From the NCBI GenBank assembly GCA_020853705.1, contig JADYYK010000092.1:1-48741 (forward strand): a DNA stretch of 48,741 bases, written 5' to 3'. Positions 42,584-48,741 of this stretch are shown here, in pieces. The DNA is from Deltaproteobacteria bacterium. GTDB taxonomy: Bacteria; Myxococcota_A; Polyangia; Haliangiales; JADYYK01. The number at the start of each line of letters is the position of its first letter. The first letter of the stretch is position 1. The position numbers and the translations under genes were made by a program. The notes under the pieces were generated by a model, which saw nothing but the letters and a program-made list of their open reading frames with translations, ran no database searches and was not told where the DNA came from.

Positions 42584-43299
42584 GGCAACCTGTAGTCGCC
42601 CAGCGGGCTGTCGGGGGCGCCGGCGTCACCACCCGAGGCCACCGCGATGATCACCACTGCGCCGACCGCGACCGCGCCGATGCCGCCCCAGAACCACCAC
42701 TTCTTGTAGATGGGCCGCTTGCCTCCGCTGTCGTGCGTGGCCGCCGCGGTCGTGGTGCTCGCGCCGTCGTCACCGAGGGCGGCGGCCTGGTCGGGGGGCG
42801 GGATGCGGGTCGCGCCGCCATCACCAGCGGCGTCGCCGTCCGCGTCGACGTCACCGTCGGCGTCGGCGTCAGGCTCGGTGGGGCCGGTGCCGCCGCCGCG
42901 GCTGGGCGGATTGACAGGGCCGATGGGCGGTGCGTTCGAGGTCTTGCGCTGCTTCTCCAGCTGCTCCTCGAGGTCGGCGAGGCGGGCCTCGACCTCGGCG
43001 CGGTTCTTGGCCTCGGGCTGGTTGCGCAGGTACGACTTGTAGAAGAACGAGGCCTGCTGGAAGTTACCTTGCAGCCGGTAGGCCTGCGCGATGTTGTAGA
43101 GGAAGACCGGCTCCTTGCGGGCCTGGTAGGCCGCCTTGTACTCCCTGATGGCGGTCTCGAAGTCGCCCAGGTCATAGGCGGTGGTGCCGTCCTCGAAGTG
43201 CTTGCGCGCCGCCGCGTCGGCCTTCTTGTCGGCCCACGCGCTGGGGGCGCTGGCGGCGAGGCCCAGCATGGCCACACAGAGCAGGATTGCATGTCGCAT
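42580..43299 (-). CDS. TPR protein with C-terminal KKWW membrane segment
   Basis: The 239-aa protein has a signal peptide (MRHAILLCVAMLGLAASAPSAWA), about two TPRs (residues 30-100; GTTAYDLGDFETAIREYKAAYQ and FLYNIAQAYRLQGNFQQASFFY) and a short coiled coil. A Pro/Gly/Asp-rich linker and a hydrophobic segment beginning IYKKWWFWGGIGAVAV follow, ending YRLP. It is probably a periplasmic adaptor held to a membrane at its C terminus. The C-terminal segment matches that of the PEGA protein at 31271-32005. ATG 43299 is preferred; GTG 43305 is possible. The stop overlaps the lipoprotein start by four bases. It is divergent from recJ. Confidence 0.85.
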   Translation of the reverse strand: MRHAILLCVAMLGLAASAPSAWADKKADAAARKHFEDGTTAYDLGDFETAIREYKAAYQARKEPVFLYNIAQAYRLQGNFQQASFFYKSYLRNQPEAKNRAEVEARLADLEEQLEKQRKTSNAPPIGPVNPPSRGGGTGPTEPDADADGDVDADGDAAGDGGATRIPPPDQAAALGDDGASTTTAAATHDSGGKRPIYKKWWFWGGIGAVAVGAVVIIAVASGGDAGAPDSPLGDYRLP

Positions 43300-43378
43300 T
43301 CCCACATCTTAGCCCAGCCCGCGCCGGCATGGGGGACGCCTTTTCGAGAGTCAATCTCGTAATGTCAGAGTGGGTCCG

Positions 43379-43384
43379 TATGAT
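43379..43384 (+). promoter_or_regulatory. possible -10 element of recJ
   Basis: TATGAT ends 11 bp before the recJ ATG, in a stretch less GC-rich than its surroundings. No convincing -35 is seen at the normal distance. The implied leader is only 4-6 nt. Confidence 0.3.
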
Positions 43385-43395
43385 GCGCCAGCATC

Positions 43396-45375
43396 ATGAC
43401 AGCGGACTCGACATGGTCGGTGCGGCCCCTCGGTGAACGCGAAGCGCGCGCCGCGGAGCTGCTGGTGCGCGAGCTCGGGGTGCGCGGCGCGACCGCGCGC
43501 CTGCTGGCCCAGCGCGGCCTCGGTGAGGCCGCGGCGGCGGCGCGCTTCCTCGACCCGCGCCTCGGCCACCTGCGCGCGCCCGAGGCGGCGGGGCAGGGCA
43601 TCGCCGGCTTCGCCGCGGCGGCCGACCGCCTGATGGCCGCGCTCAGCGCCGGCACCGTCATCGGCGTGTTCGGCGACTATGACGTCGATGGCATCACCTC
43701 GGCCGCGGTGCTGGCGGGCTACCTGCACGAGCTGGGTGGTCAGGTGGTGACCCGGGTGGCCCGTCGGGACGGCGGCTATGGCTTCGGGGTCGCCGACGCC
43801 GAGGCGTTGCTGGAGGCGGGGGCGCGGCTGGTGGTGACGTGTGACACCGGGACCTCGGATCTGCCCGCGCTGAAGCTGGTGCGCGCGCGCGGCGGCGACG
43901 CCATCGTGATCGATCATCACCAGGTCCCGGAGGGCGATCCGACCGCGCACCCGGCGCTGCTGGTCAATCCGCACCGGCCCGATGATCGGTTCCCGTTCAA
44001 GGGGCTGGCCTCGGTCGGCCTGGCGTTCTATCTGGCCTGTGCGCTGCGCTCGCGCCGCCGCGCCGCCGGCCTGGCTGCACCGGATCCGAAGCCGTGGCTG
44101 GATCTGGTGGCCATCGGCACCCTGTGCGACCAGGCCCCGCTGCTGGAGGAGAACCGCATCCTGGTGCGCCACGGCCTCGAGGTGCTGAACCAGCGCCGGC
44201 GTCCCGGGCTGCGCGCGCTGCTGGTGCAGGCGGGGATCGACAGCCCGGGCCCGCCCGGCGCCTTCGATCCGGAGCCCAGGCGGCTCGACGAGATCAGCGT
44301 GACCTTCAAGCTGGGGCCGCGGCTGAACGCGCCGGGGCGGCTGGGCTCGGCACAGCCAGCGCTGGCGCTCCTGATGGCGCGCGATGACGCCGCGGCGCGG
44401 CTGGCCGCGGCCTCGATCGAGGACGTCAATCGCGAGCGCCAGCGTGTGCAGGAGCTGGTCATGGTCGATGCGCTGGCCCAGGCCGACGCCCTGCTGGCGG
44501 CCGCACCGGAGCGCGCCGCCGTGGTGGTGGCGGGCGCGGGCTGGCCCGCCGGGGTGGTGGGGATCGTGGCCGCCAAGCTGGTCGACCGCCACACCCGTCC
44601 GGCGCTGGTGATCGCGCTGGAGGCCGAGACCAGCGTCGGGGCGGGGGGGCTCGGGCGCGGCTCGGCGCGGACGGTGGCGGGGATCGATCTGTATCAGGCG
44701 CTGGCGCGCTGTGCGACGCACCTCATGAAGTGGGGTGGCCATGCCGCGGCGGCCGGGGTGACGCTGGCGGCGGCCGAGGTCGAGGCCTTCCGCGCCGCGT
44801 TCGAGCTCGCGGTGGAGCAGCAGCTCGCGGATGGCGGGACCGCGACCGGGACCGGGACCGGGCGCCGGCGAGGTGGCGTGGTGGTGGACGGTCTGCTGGG
44901 TGCGCACGAGGTCGACGCCGGGCTGTGCGAGGACCTGGCGCGGCTGGCGCCCTTCGGTGCCGGCAACCCGGAGCCGCTCTTGCTGCTGCGCGGCATGGAG
45001 ACCGCGGAGACTCGCATCGTCGGCGACAAGCACCTCAAGCTCTCGCTGCTGGCGGCTGACGGGTCGACGCCGCTGGAGGCCATCGCCTTCCGCCAGGCCG
45101 AGCACGACCCCGGCGTCGGGCGCATGATCGATCTGGCCTGCCTGCCGCGCGTCGATCGCTGGCGCGGCCAGCGGCGCGTGCAGCTGGAGGTGCGCGCGCT
45201 GCGCCAGCACCAGGGGGCGGCGCGAGGCACCGAGCATCCGGCGGCGGCGGAAGTGGCGGCCGCCGAGGTGGCGGCGGCAGAAGTGGCGGCGGCGGAAGTG
45301 GCGGCGGCAGAAGTGGCGGCGGAGGTGGCGGCCACGGTGACCGTCGCCTACCATGCGGATGATCTCCATGGCTGA
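43396..45375 (+). CDS. recJ: single-stranded-DNA-specific exonuclease RecJ
   Basis: RecJ is a 5'-3' ssDNA exonuclease of the DHH family acting in recombination and mismatch/base-excision repair. DHH motifs: VFGDYDVDGITSA (D94, D96, D98), VVTCDTG (D150), IVIDHHQVP (D173-H174-H175), and LGPRLNAPGRLGSA. The DHHA1 domain has GWPAGVVGIVAAKLVDR, GRGSART and KWGGHAAAAGVTL, then an OB-fold region. Motif II reads DTGTS where most RecJ have DxGI; the metal-binding Asp is kept. The 659-aa protein ends in an Ala-Ala-Ala-Glu-Val repeat encoded by 15-nt units. The stop overlaps the next gene by 8 bp. Confidence 0.94.
   Translation: MTADSTWSVRPLGEREARAAELLVRELGVRGATARLLAQRGLGEAAAAARFLDPRLGHLRAPEAAGQGIAGFAAAADRLMAALSAGTVIGVFGDYDVDGITSAAVLAGYLHELGGQVVTRVARRDGGYGFGVADAEALLEAGARLVVTCDTGTSDLPALKLVRARGGDAIVIDHHQVPEGDPTAHPALLVNPHRPDDRFPFKGLASVGLAFYLACALRSRRRAAGLAAPDPKPWLDLVAIGTLCDQAPLLEENRILVRHGLEVLNQRRRPGLRALLVQAGIDSPGPPGAFDPEPRRLDEISVTFKLGPRLNAPGRLGSAQPALALLMARDDAAARLAAASIEDVNRERQRVQELVMVDALAQADALLAAAPERAAVVVAGAGWPAGVVGIVAAKLVDRHTRPALVIALEAETSVGAGGLGRGSARTVAGIDLYQALARCATHLMKWGGHAAAAGVTLAAAEVEAFRAAFELAVEQQLADGGTATGTGTGRRRGGVVVDGLLGAHEVDAGLCEDLARLAPFGAGNPEPLLLLRGMETAETRIVGDKHLKLSLLAADGSTPLEAIAFRQAEHDPGVGRMIDLACLPRVDRWRGQRRVQLEVRALRQHQGAARGTEHPAAAEVAAAEVAAAEVAAAEVAAAEVAAEVAATVTVAYHADDLHG
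45241..45327 (+). repeat. 15-nt tandem repeat encoding the RecJ tail
   Basis: Five 15-nt units of GCGGCGGC(A/G)GAAGTG type plus a 12-nt partial encode AAAEV repeats near the C terminus of RecJ. The units differ by a few synonymous changes. Confidence 0.92.
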
Positions 45376-45706
45376 GCCCGACGATCCCGAGACGCCTCTC
45401 CAAGCCGAGGCCAATGCCAAAGCCGACGCCGACGCCGACGCCAAGGCCGATGCCGACGCCGACGCCGACGCCGACAGCCGGCATGACACCGCACATGGGC
45501 GACGTGACGTCCGGGCCGAGCGGGCCGAGCGGCTGCCACGCGGCAGCTTCCTCCGGCAGCGCGATCTGATGATGATCGCCGTGCTGCTGGTCGGGCTCAT
45601 CTGCGTGCTGGCCCTGCGCGGCGCCTGCGCACGCGGCGCCGCCAGGTTGGTCAGCAGCTTCGACGAGCCCGACGCCGGCCGACCCAAGCTGCGCAAGCCC
45701 CGCTGA
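45368..45706 (+). CDS. small single-pass membrane protein with Ala-Asp repeat
   Basis: The 112-aa predicted protein begins MAEPDDPE, then has a low-complexity Ala-Asp/Ala-Lys region encoded by GCCGAC hexamers (about 45424-45477), a charged segment, one transmembrane helix (LMMIAVLLVGLICVLAL) and a short basic tail. It overlaps the end of recJ by 8 bp, so it is probably cotranslated. ATG 45353 and 45359 are alternative starts. Function unknown. Confidence 0.6.
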   Translation: MAEPDDPETPLQAEANAKADADADAKADADADADADSRHDTAHGRRDVRAERAERLPRGSFLRQRDLMMIAVLLVGLICVLALRGACARGAARLVSSFDEPDAGRPKLRKPR

Positions 45707-45801
45707 CCACTGGCCTGGAGTCGCTCGTGGGGGGCTCGTGCAGGGGCTCGACATCGCCAGCTTGACTCACCGCATCATCACATGGTAGCGCGGTAGCCCT
45801 C

Positions 45802-46116
45802 GTGGCTGCTTCAGACAAAGAAAACGCGAAGGACAGCGCTGCCGCCAAGGACAGCGCCACCCTGCGCGCCAAGATGACCGCGGCGTGGGACGACCTCGAG
45901 AAGCGTGTCGAGTCGGGCGTCCAGAAGGCGGCCTCCCGGGCGCTGGCTCCGCTCCTCCAGCAGGTCAGCGACCTGCGCTCACGGGTCGAGAAGCTGGCGA
46001 CCAGGATGGAGGACGTCGCCCGCACCCGCCTCGGCCTGGGCGGCAAGGACAGCAAGGACGCCCCGGCGGCCAAGGACAAGGACAGCAGCGGCAAGGACAA
46101 GGATTCGCGCAGCTAG
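45802..46116 (+). CDS. small coiled-coil protein, phasin-like
   Basis: The 104-aa protein begins at GTG 45802. A long amphipathic helix (about residues 20-78; core VQKAASRALAPLLQQVSDLR then SRVEKLATRMEDVART) is flanked by Lys/Asp/Ser-rich ends (KDS repeats). The composition resembles phasins or granule-associated helices, but there is no specific match I can name. No signal peptide or membrane segment. A TTGACT at 45762-45767 upstream lacks a good -10 partner. Confidence 0.6.
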   Translation: MAASDKENAKDSAAAKDSATLRAKMTAAWDDLEKRVESGVQKAASRALAPLLQQVSDLRSRVEKLATRMEDVARTRLGLGGKDSKDAPAAKDKDSSGKDKDSRS

Positions 46117-46184
46117 CGGTCCGTGCCCCCTGCACCTGCCAGCTTCAGTCTCTGCCTGACATGTAACCTCGCTGACCTCTCGCC

Positions 46185-46214
46185 TTGACCCCCCGGTGCC
46201 TCTGGCCCTACAAT
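46185..46214 (+). promoter_or_regulatory. sigma70-type promoter of the minor pilin operon
   Basis: TTGACC (46185-46190) and TACAAT (46209-46214) are separated by 18 bp, 5/6 matches each to the consensus. The expected start is near 46221, giving a leader of about 33 nt to GTG 46254 that contains the ribosome site GGGGGAG. Confidence 0.65.
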
Positions 46215-46253
46215 TACAGGGCACGGCGCCAGATCTTCGGCGGGGGAGTGCAA

Positions 46254-46799
46254 GTGCCGCGAGTCGTCCGCGAGAAGCAGTCCGGCTTCACACTGTCAGA
46301 GCTGATGGTCGTGATCGTCATCGTCGGCATCGTGTCGGCGATCGCCGCCCCTGCGTTCATCAAGACCATGCAGGCCGGCCGCGCCGCGCGCGCCTCGCGT
46401 GGGCTGGTCGAGGTCATGCGCTACGCCCAGTCGGAGGCGCAGTCGCGCAACCGCGCCATGCGCATCCAGCTGTTCCCGTCGGCGACCGGCGTGGTCGGCG
46501 GCTCCATCACGGTGGTCGCGGGCGCGTCGTCGACCTGCTCCGGGGTCTTCCCGGCCGGCCTGCCCGGCAGCCTGGGCACGTACACCTATGCCGCCAGCGC
46601 CGCCGGCAGCGATGTCGCCTTCGACAAGGTGACCGGCCCGACCGACCTGTGTCTCAAGCCCACCGGCGAGCTGTTCGAGCTGCCGGCGCGCACCTACACC
46701 GATGGCACCACGCTGGAGGTCGCCACCATCCGCTCCAGCGCACGCAAGAACGTGCGAACGATCCGGCTCGGCGCCAACGGCTCGGCGAGGGTCAAGTGA
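46254..46799 (+). CDS. type IV pilin-like protein, FimT/GspH type
   Basis: The 181-aa minor pilin/pseudopilin has a short basic leader ending at the prepilin peptidase site G11|FTLSE with the conserved Glu at mature position 5. The hydrophobic helix LMVVIVIVGIVSAIAAPAF and a FimT/GspH-like globular domain follow, with Cys in SSTCSGV and TDLCLKP that may form a disulfide. GTG 46254 is chosen because GGGGGAG lies five bases upstream; GTG 46248 is in frame too. It is first in a coupled pilin operon, with GTGA overlap to the next gene. Confidence 0.88.
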   Translation: MPRVVREKQSGFTLSELMVVIVIVGIVSAIAAPAFIKTMQAGRAARASRGLVEVMRYAQSEAQSRNRAMRIQLFPSATGVVGGSITVVAGASSTCSGVFPAGLPGSLGTYTYAASAAGSDVAFDKVTGPTDLCLKPTGELFELPARTYTDGTTLEVATIRSSARKNVRTIRLGANGSARVK

Positions 46800-47395
46800 C
46801 GGCCCCCGCGCCTGCGCCCGCGCTGGTCGACGCGGCGACGCCACGGCTGGCGCGACGCGGCCAGGGCGGCTTCACCCTGGTCGAGGTCATGGCCTCTGTG
46901 GTGGTGTTCGCGCTCGGCTTCGTCGGTGTGATGGCGACCATGCTGGGCTCGGTCGGCGCCAACGGCCAGTCGCGCGACATGAGCGGCGGCATCCAGATCG
47001 CCGAGAGCGTGTCGCAGGAGTTCTCGGTGCGCGGGCGCAACTGGACCGGCTCGATGCCCATCGCCAGCGAGCTGCCCGAGCTGTCGGCTGCCGCCAACAC
47101 CTGGCTGCCCTTCACCTCGTTCGCGCCGATGTCGAGCGGCGAGCCCATCGACGTCGAGCGTCGCGCCAAGAGCACGCTGCCCGCCCAGCTGCGCAACCGC
47201 GCCATGTACTGCGTGCACTACCAGTACATCGTGCTGACCGTGGGCGAGGAGGTCGAGGTCATGGTGCGGGCCTCGTGGGGTCGCGGCGGCTTCGTGCCCG
47301 CCAACTGCACTGTGGCGACGGTGAACGCCGCCCTGGCCGCCGGCAACATGAGCGCCACCCTGATGCCCACCGTGCTGCGCAGGTTGCCCCGATGA
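46796..47395 (+). CDS. pilV: type IV pilus minor pilin, PilV-like
   Basis: The 199-aa prepilin has a 25-residue leader, cleavage site G25|FTLVE (E30 = mature E5), then the helix VMASVVVFALGFVGVMATML. The V-x-x-VFALGFVG-x-x-A segment is typical of PilV. A C-terminal domain with Cys in MYCVHYQ and PANCTV follows. It probably forms part of the priming tip complex of type IV pili. It starts at GTG 46796, overlapping the previous stop (GTGA), and ends in an ATGA overlap with the pilW-like gene. Confidence 0.85.
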   Translation: MTAPAPAPALVDAATPRLARRGQGGFTLVEVMASVVVFALGFVGVMATMLGSVGANGQSRDMSGGIQIAESVSQEFSVRGRNWTGSMPIASELPELSAAANTWLPFTSFAPMSSGEPIDVERRAKSTLPAQLRNRAMYCVHYQYIVLTVGEEVEVMVRASWGRGGFVPANCTVATVNAALAAGNMSATLMPTVLRRLPR

Positions 47396-48555
47396 GCGCC
47401 TGCCGAGAGCTGCCCGGGCCGCAGCAGCGGCCACGTCCGCGTCGGATGCGTCCGCAGGCCGGCGTCACCCTGGTCGAGCTGATGGTCGCGGTCGCCGTGG
47501 TCGGCATCGTCGCCACCGCCATGCTGGGCGTGCTGGGCACCGGCGCCACCCTGTTCCGCGACGCCGAGAGCGCCGCCGACGTGCAGGGCAACCTGCGCTT
47601 CGCCATCGATCGCGTCCAGCGCGAGGTGCGCAACGCTGGCGTCGACGCCACCACCAACGCGCTGACCGACACCACCCTGCGCGGCGGCGGCAATGGCAAC
47701 TGGGTCGGCATCCGCCGCAACGGCAGCGGCCTCTACACCTTCGGCACCACCAGCGCGACGTCGTCCAACCATGGCGGCGACAACACCACCTTCCCGGTCG
47801 AGTCCATCACCGTGCTGGGCAACTTCGCCAACTCGGCGCGCCAGATCGCCAGCTCGGTCGACTCCTCGGGGGTCATCACGCTGCTCAACCCCGCGCTGCC
47901 CAGCGCCGACAACTTCACCGAGGCGACGTTCAACGAGTGGTACCCGATCGGCGCCCCGCTGGCGCTGCAGACCCGCAACGGCATGTTCGTGGGCACGGTG
48001 CAGACCACCAACTTCGCCGGCCCCAATGGCCCCACCGTGACCATGAGCCCGGCGCCCAGCGGGGCCTCGGCGCCGCAGGGCTTCTCGGCCAACGACTCCA
48101 CCCTGGCGCCGCTGCGCTTCGTGCGCTTCTCGCTGCAGCGCGACCCCGGCGACGCCACCAAGACCGACCTCATCCGCGAGGAGGTCAACCCCGACGGCAG
48201 CGCGGCGGCCTACGCCCGGCGCCAGATCATTGCCGAGTATGCGGTCGGCCTGCGCTTCACCTTCTGCAAGGACACCTCGTATGTCTTCGGCTCCAGCTTC
48301 GGCGGCGCCACCATCGTGTGCGGCACCGGCGGGCCAGTCGAACCCATCTCGAGCAACCCCGAGCAGCTGCGTGCCGTGCGCATCGCCATCTGGGTGCGTG
48401 CCGCCACCGAGTCGAACTTCCCGCTGCCGCCCTGGGCCACCACCGCACAGCTGCCCGAGATCGGCTTCAACGTCGCCGGCGGCACCAACTGGCTGGCCAG
48501 GATCCGCCGCCTCGAGACCACCGTCGAGCTGCCGAACTTCCTGCCGAGGTATTAG
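47392..48555 (+). CDS. pilW: type IV pilus minor pilin, PilW-like
   Basis: The 387-aa prepilin has a basic 24-residue leader and cleavage site G24|VTLVE (E29 = mature E5). The N-terminal helix LMVAVAVVGIVATAMLGVL follows, with the PilW-like region QGNLRFAIDRVQREVRNAGVD. It then has a large beta-rich domain with Cys in FTFCKDT and TIVCGTG. It would act with the PilV- and FimT-like proteins in pilus assembly or fibre tip composition. The TAG stop is formed by the first bases of a REP-like hairpin. No pilX or pilY1 follows within the window. Confidence 0.86.
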   Translation: MSACRELPGPQQRPRPRRMRPQAGVTLVELMVAVAVVGIVATAMLGVLGTGATLFRDAESAADVQGNLRFAIDRVQREVRNAGVDATTNALTDTTLRGGGNGNWVGIRRNGSGLYTFGTTSATSSNHGGDNTTFPVESITVLGNFANSARQIASSVDSSGVITLLNPALPSADNFTEATFNEWYPIGAPLALQTRNGMFVGTVQTTNFAGPNGPTVTMSPAPSGASAPQGFSANDSTLAPLRFVRFSLQRDPGDATKTDLIREEVNPDGSAAAYARRQIIAEYAVGLRFTFCKDTSYVFGSSFGGATIVCGTGGPVEPISSNPEQLRAVRIAIWVRAATESNFPLPPWATTAQLPEIGFNVAGGTNWLARIRRLETTVELPNFLPRY

Positions 48556-48584
48556 GCCCCTCGAAGCTCCGCTTCGAGGAGCCT
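48554..48584. repeat. REP-like hairpin, copy 1 at the pilW end
   Basis: Outer arms AGGC/GCCT, internal CC/GA mismatch, inner arms CTCGAAG/CTTCGAG, loop CTCCG. Its first base pair lies in the pilW stop codon. It is identical to the copy at 48597-48627 and structurally the same as the hairpin at 5169-5195. Confidence 0.88.
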
Positions 48585-48596
48585 AGTACCTCGTCC

Positions 48597-48627
48597 AGGC
48601 CCCTCGAAGCTCCGCTTCGAGGAGCCT
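48597..48627. repeat. REP-like hairpin, copy 2
   Basis: An exact copy of the hairpin at 48554-48584, 12 bp further on in the same orientation. Like the 5169 copy it is followed by GTTCCG, here running directly into the CCTCCG array. Confidence 0.88.
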
Positions 48628-48630
48628 GTT

Positions 48631-48741
48631 CCGCCTCCGCCTCCGCCTCCGCCTCCGCCTCCGCCTCCGCCTCCGCCTCCGCCTCCGCCTCCGCCTCCGC
48701 CTCCGCCTCCGCCTCCGCCTCCGCCTCCGCCTCCGCCTCCG
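48631..48741. repeat. CCGCCT hexanucleotide array
   Basis: More than 18 perfect copies of CCGCCT (CCTCCG) run to the end of the window. The array starts immediately after the second REP-like hairpin. No gene is seen in 48556-48741. Confidence 0.97.

Noticed and set aside
45762..45790. Promoter TTGACT before the phasin-like gene
   Set aside because: The -35 is good but no hexamer near TATAAT lies 16-18 bp downstream (GTAGCG only).

Overview
The window is very GC-rich (third codon positions almost all G or C). It carries Myxococcota-like gene content: a hybrid histidine kinase, many lipoproteins with Asp/Gly-rich linkers, PEGA, Sel1 and TPR proteins, an enormous TPR protein, and type IV pilus minor pilins next to standard housekeeping genes. 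A myxobacterium of the Haliangium/Kofleria kind is my inference; no rRNA or tRNA gene is present to confirm it.

Layout. 1-2.7 kb: a hexanucleotide array, pyrF, rlmB, a second array and a lipoprotein. 2.8-7.5 kb: a recQ-like helicase facing away from the coupled pair asd-pfkA. 7.5-13.5 kb (minus strand): a three-receiver hybrid kinase with a GGDEF-like end, translationally coupled to three small lipoproteins that share a four-cysteine motif, then a double-PDZ lipoprotein. 13.6-16 kb: a disulfide-type Sel1 lipoprotein and a HAD phosphatase. 16.0-16.9 kb: a free-standing four-helix-bundle (S23/IVP-type) gene set inside nested hairpins and CACGNN arrays. 17.1-28.6 kb: one 3825-residue TPR gene. 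28.6-31.2 kb: a small secreted protein, a two-helix membrane protein and a CPA2 antiporter with an RCK domain. 31.3-34.5 kb (minus): a HEAT-repeat protein and a PEGA protein. 34.6-40.5 kb: the classic queA-tgt-yajC-secD-secF cluster, closed by an intrinsic terminator. 40.6-43.3 kb (minus): a TPR protein coupled to a large beta-propeller-like lipoprotein. 43.4-46.1 kb: recJ and two small genes. 46.2-48.6 kb: a three-gene minor pilin operon behind a clear sigma70-type promoter. It ends in two REP-like hairpins and a CCTCCG array that runs off the window.

How the genes work together. Genes are tightly packed: at least ten junctions overlap as ATGA, GTGA or TGATG, so translational coupling is the rule. 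Several genes without a Shine-Dalgarno have a -10-like hexamer only 6-11 nt before the start codon, which suggests leaderless mRNAs. Hexanucleotide and 12/15/24-nt tandem repeats occur between genes, in signal peptides and in the C-terminal tails of housekeeping enzymes.

The most unusual elements are the kinase plus four-Cys lipoprotein operon, the hairpin-flanked four-helix-bundle cassette, the REP-like hairpins with compensatory stem changes, and a conserved KKWW C-terminal segment shared by two otherwise unrelated envelope proteins.
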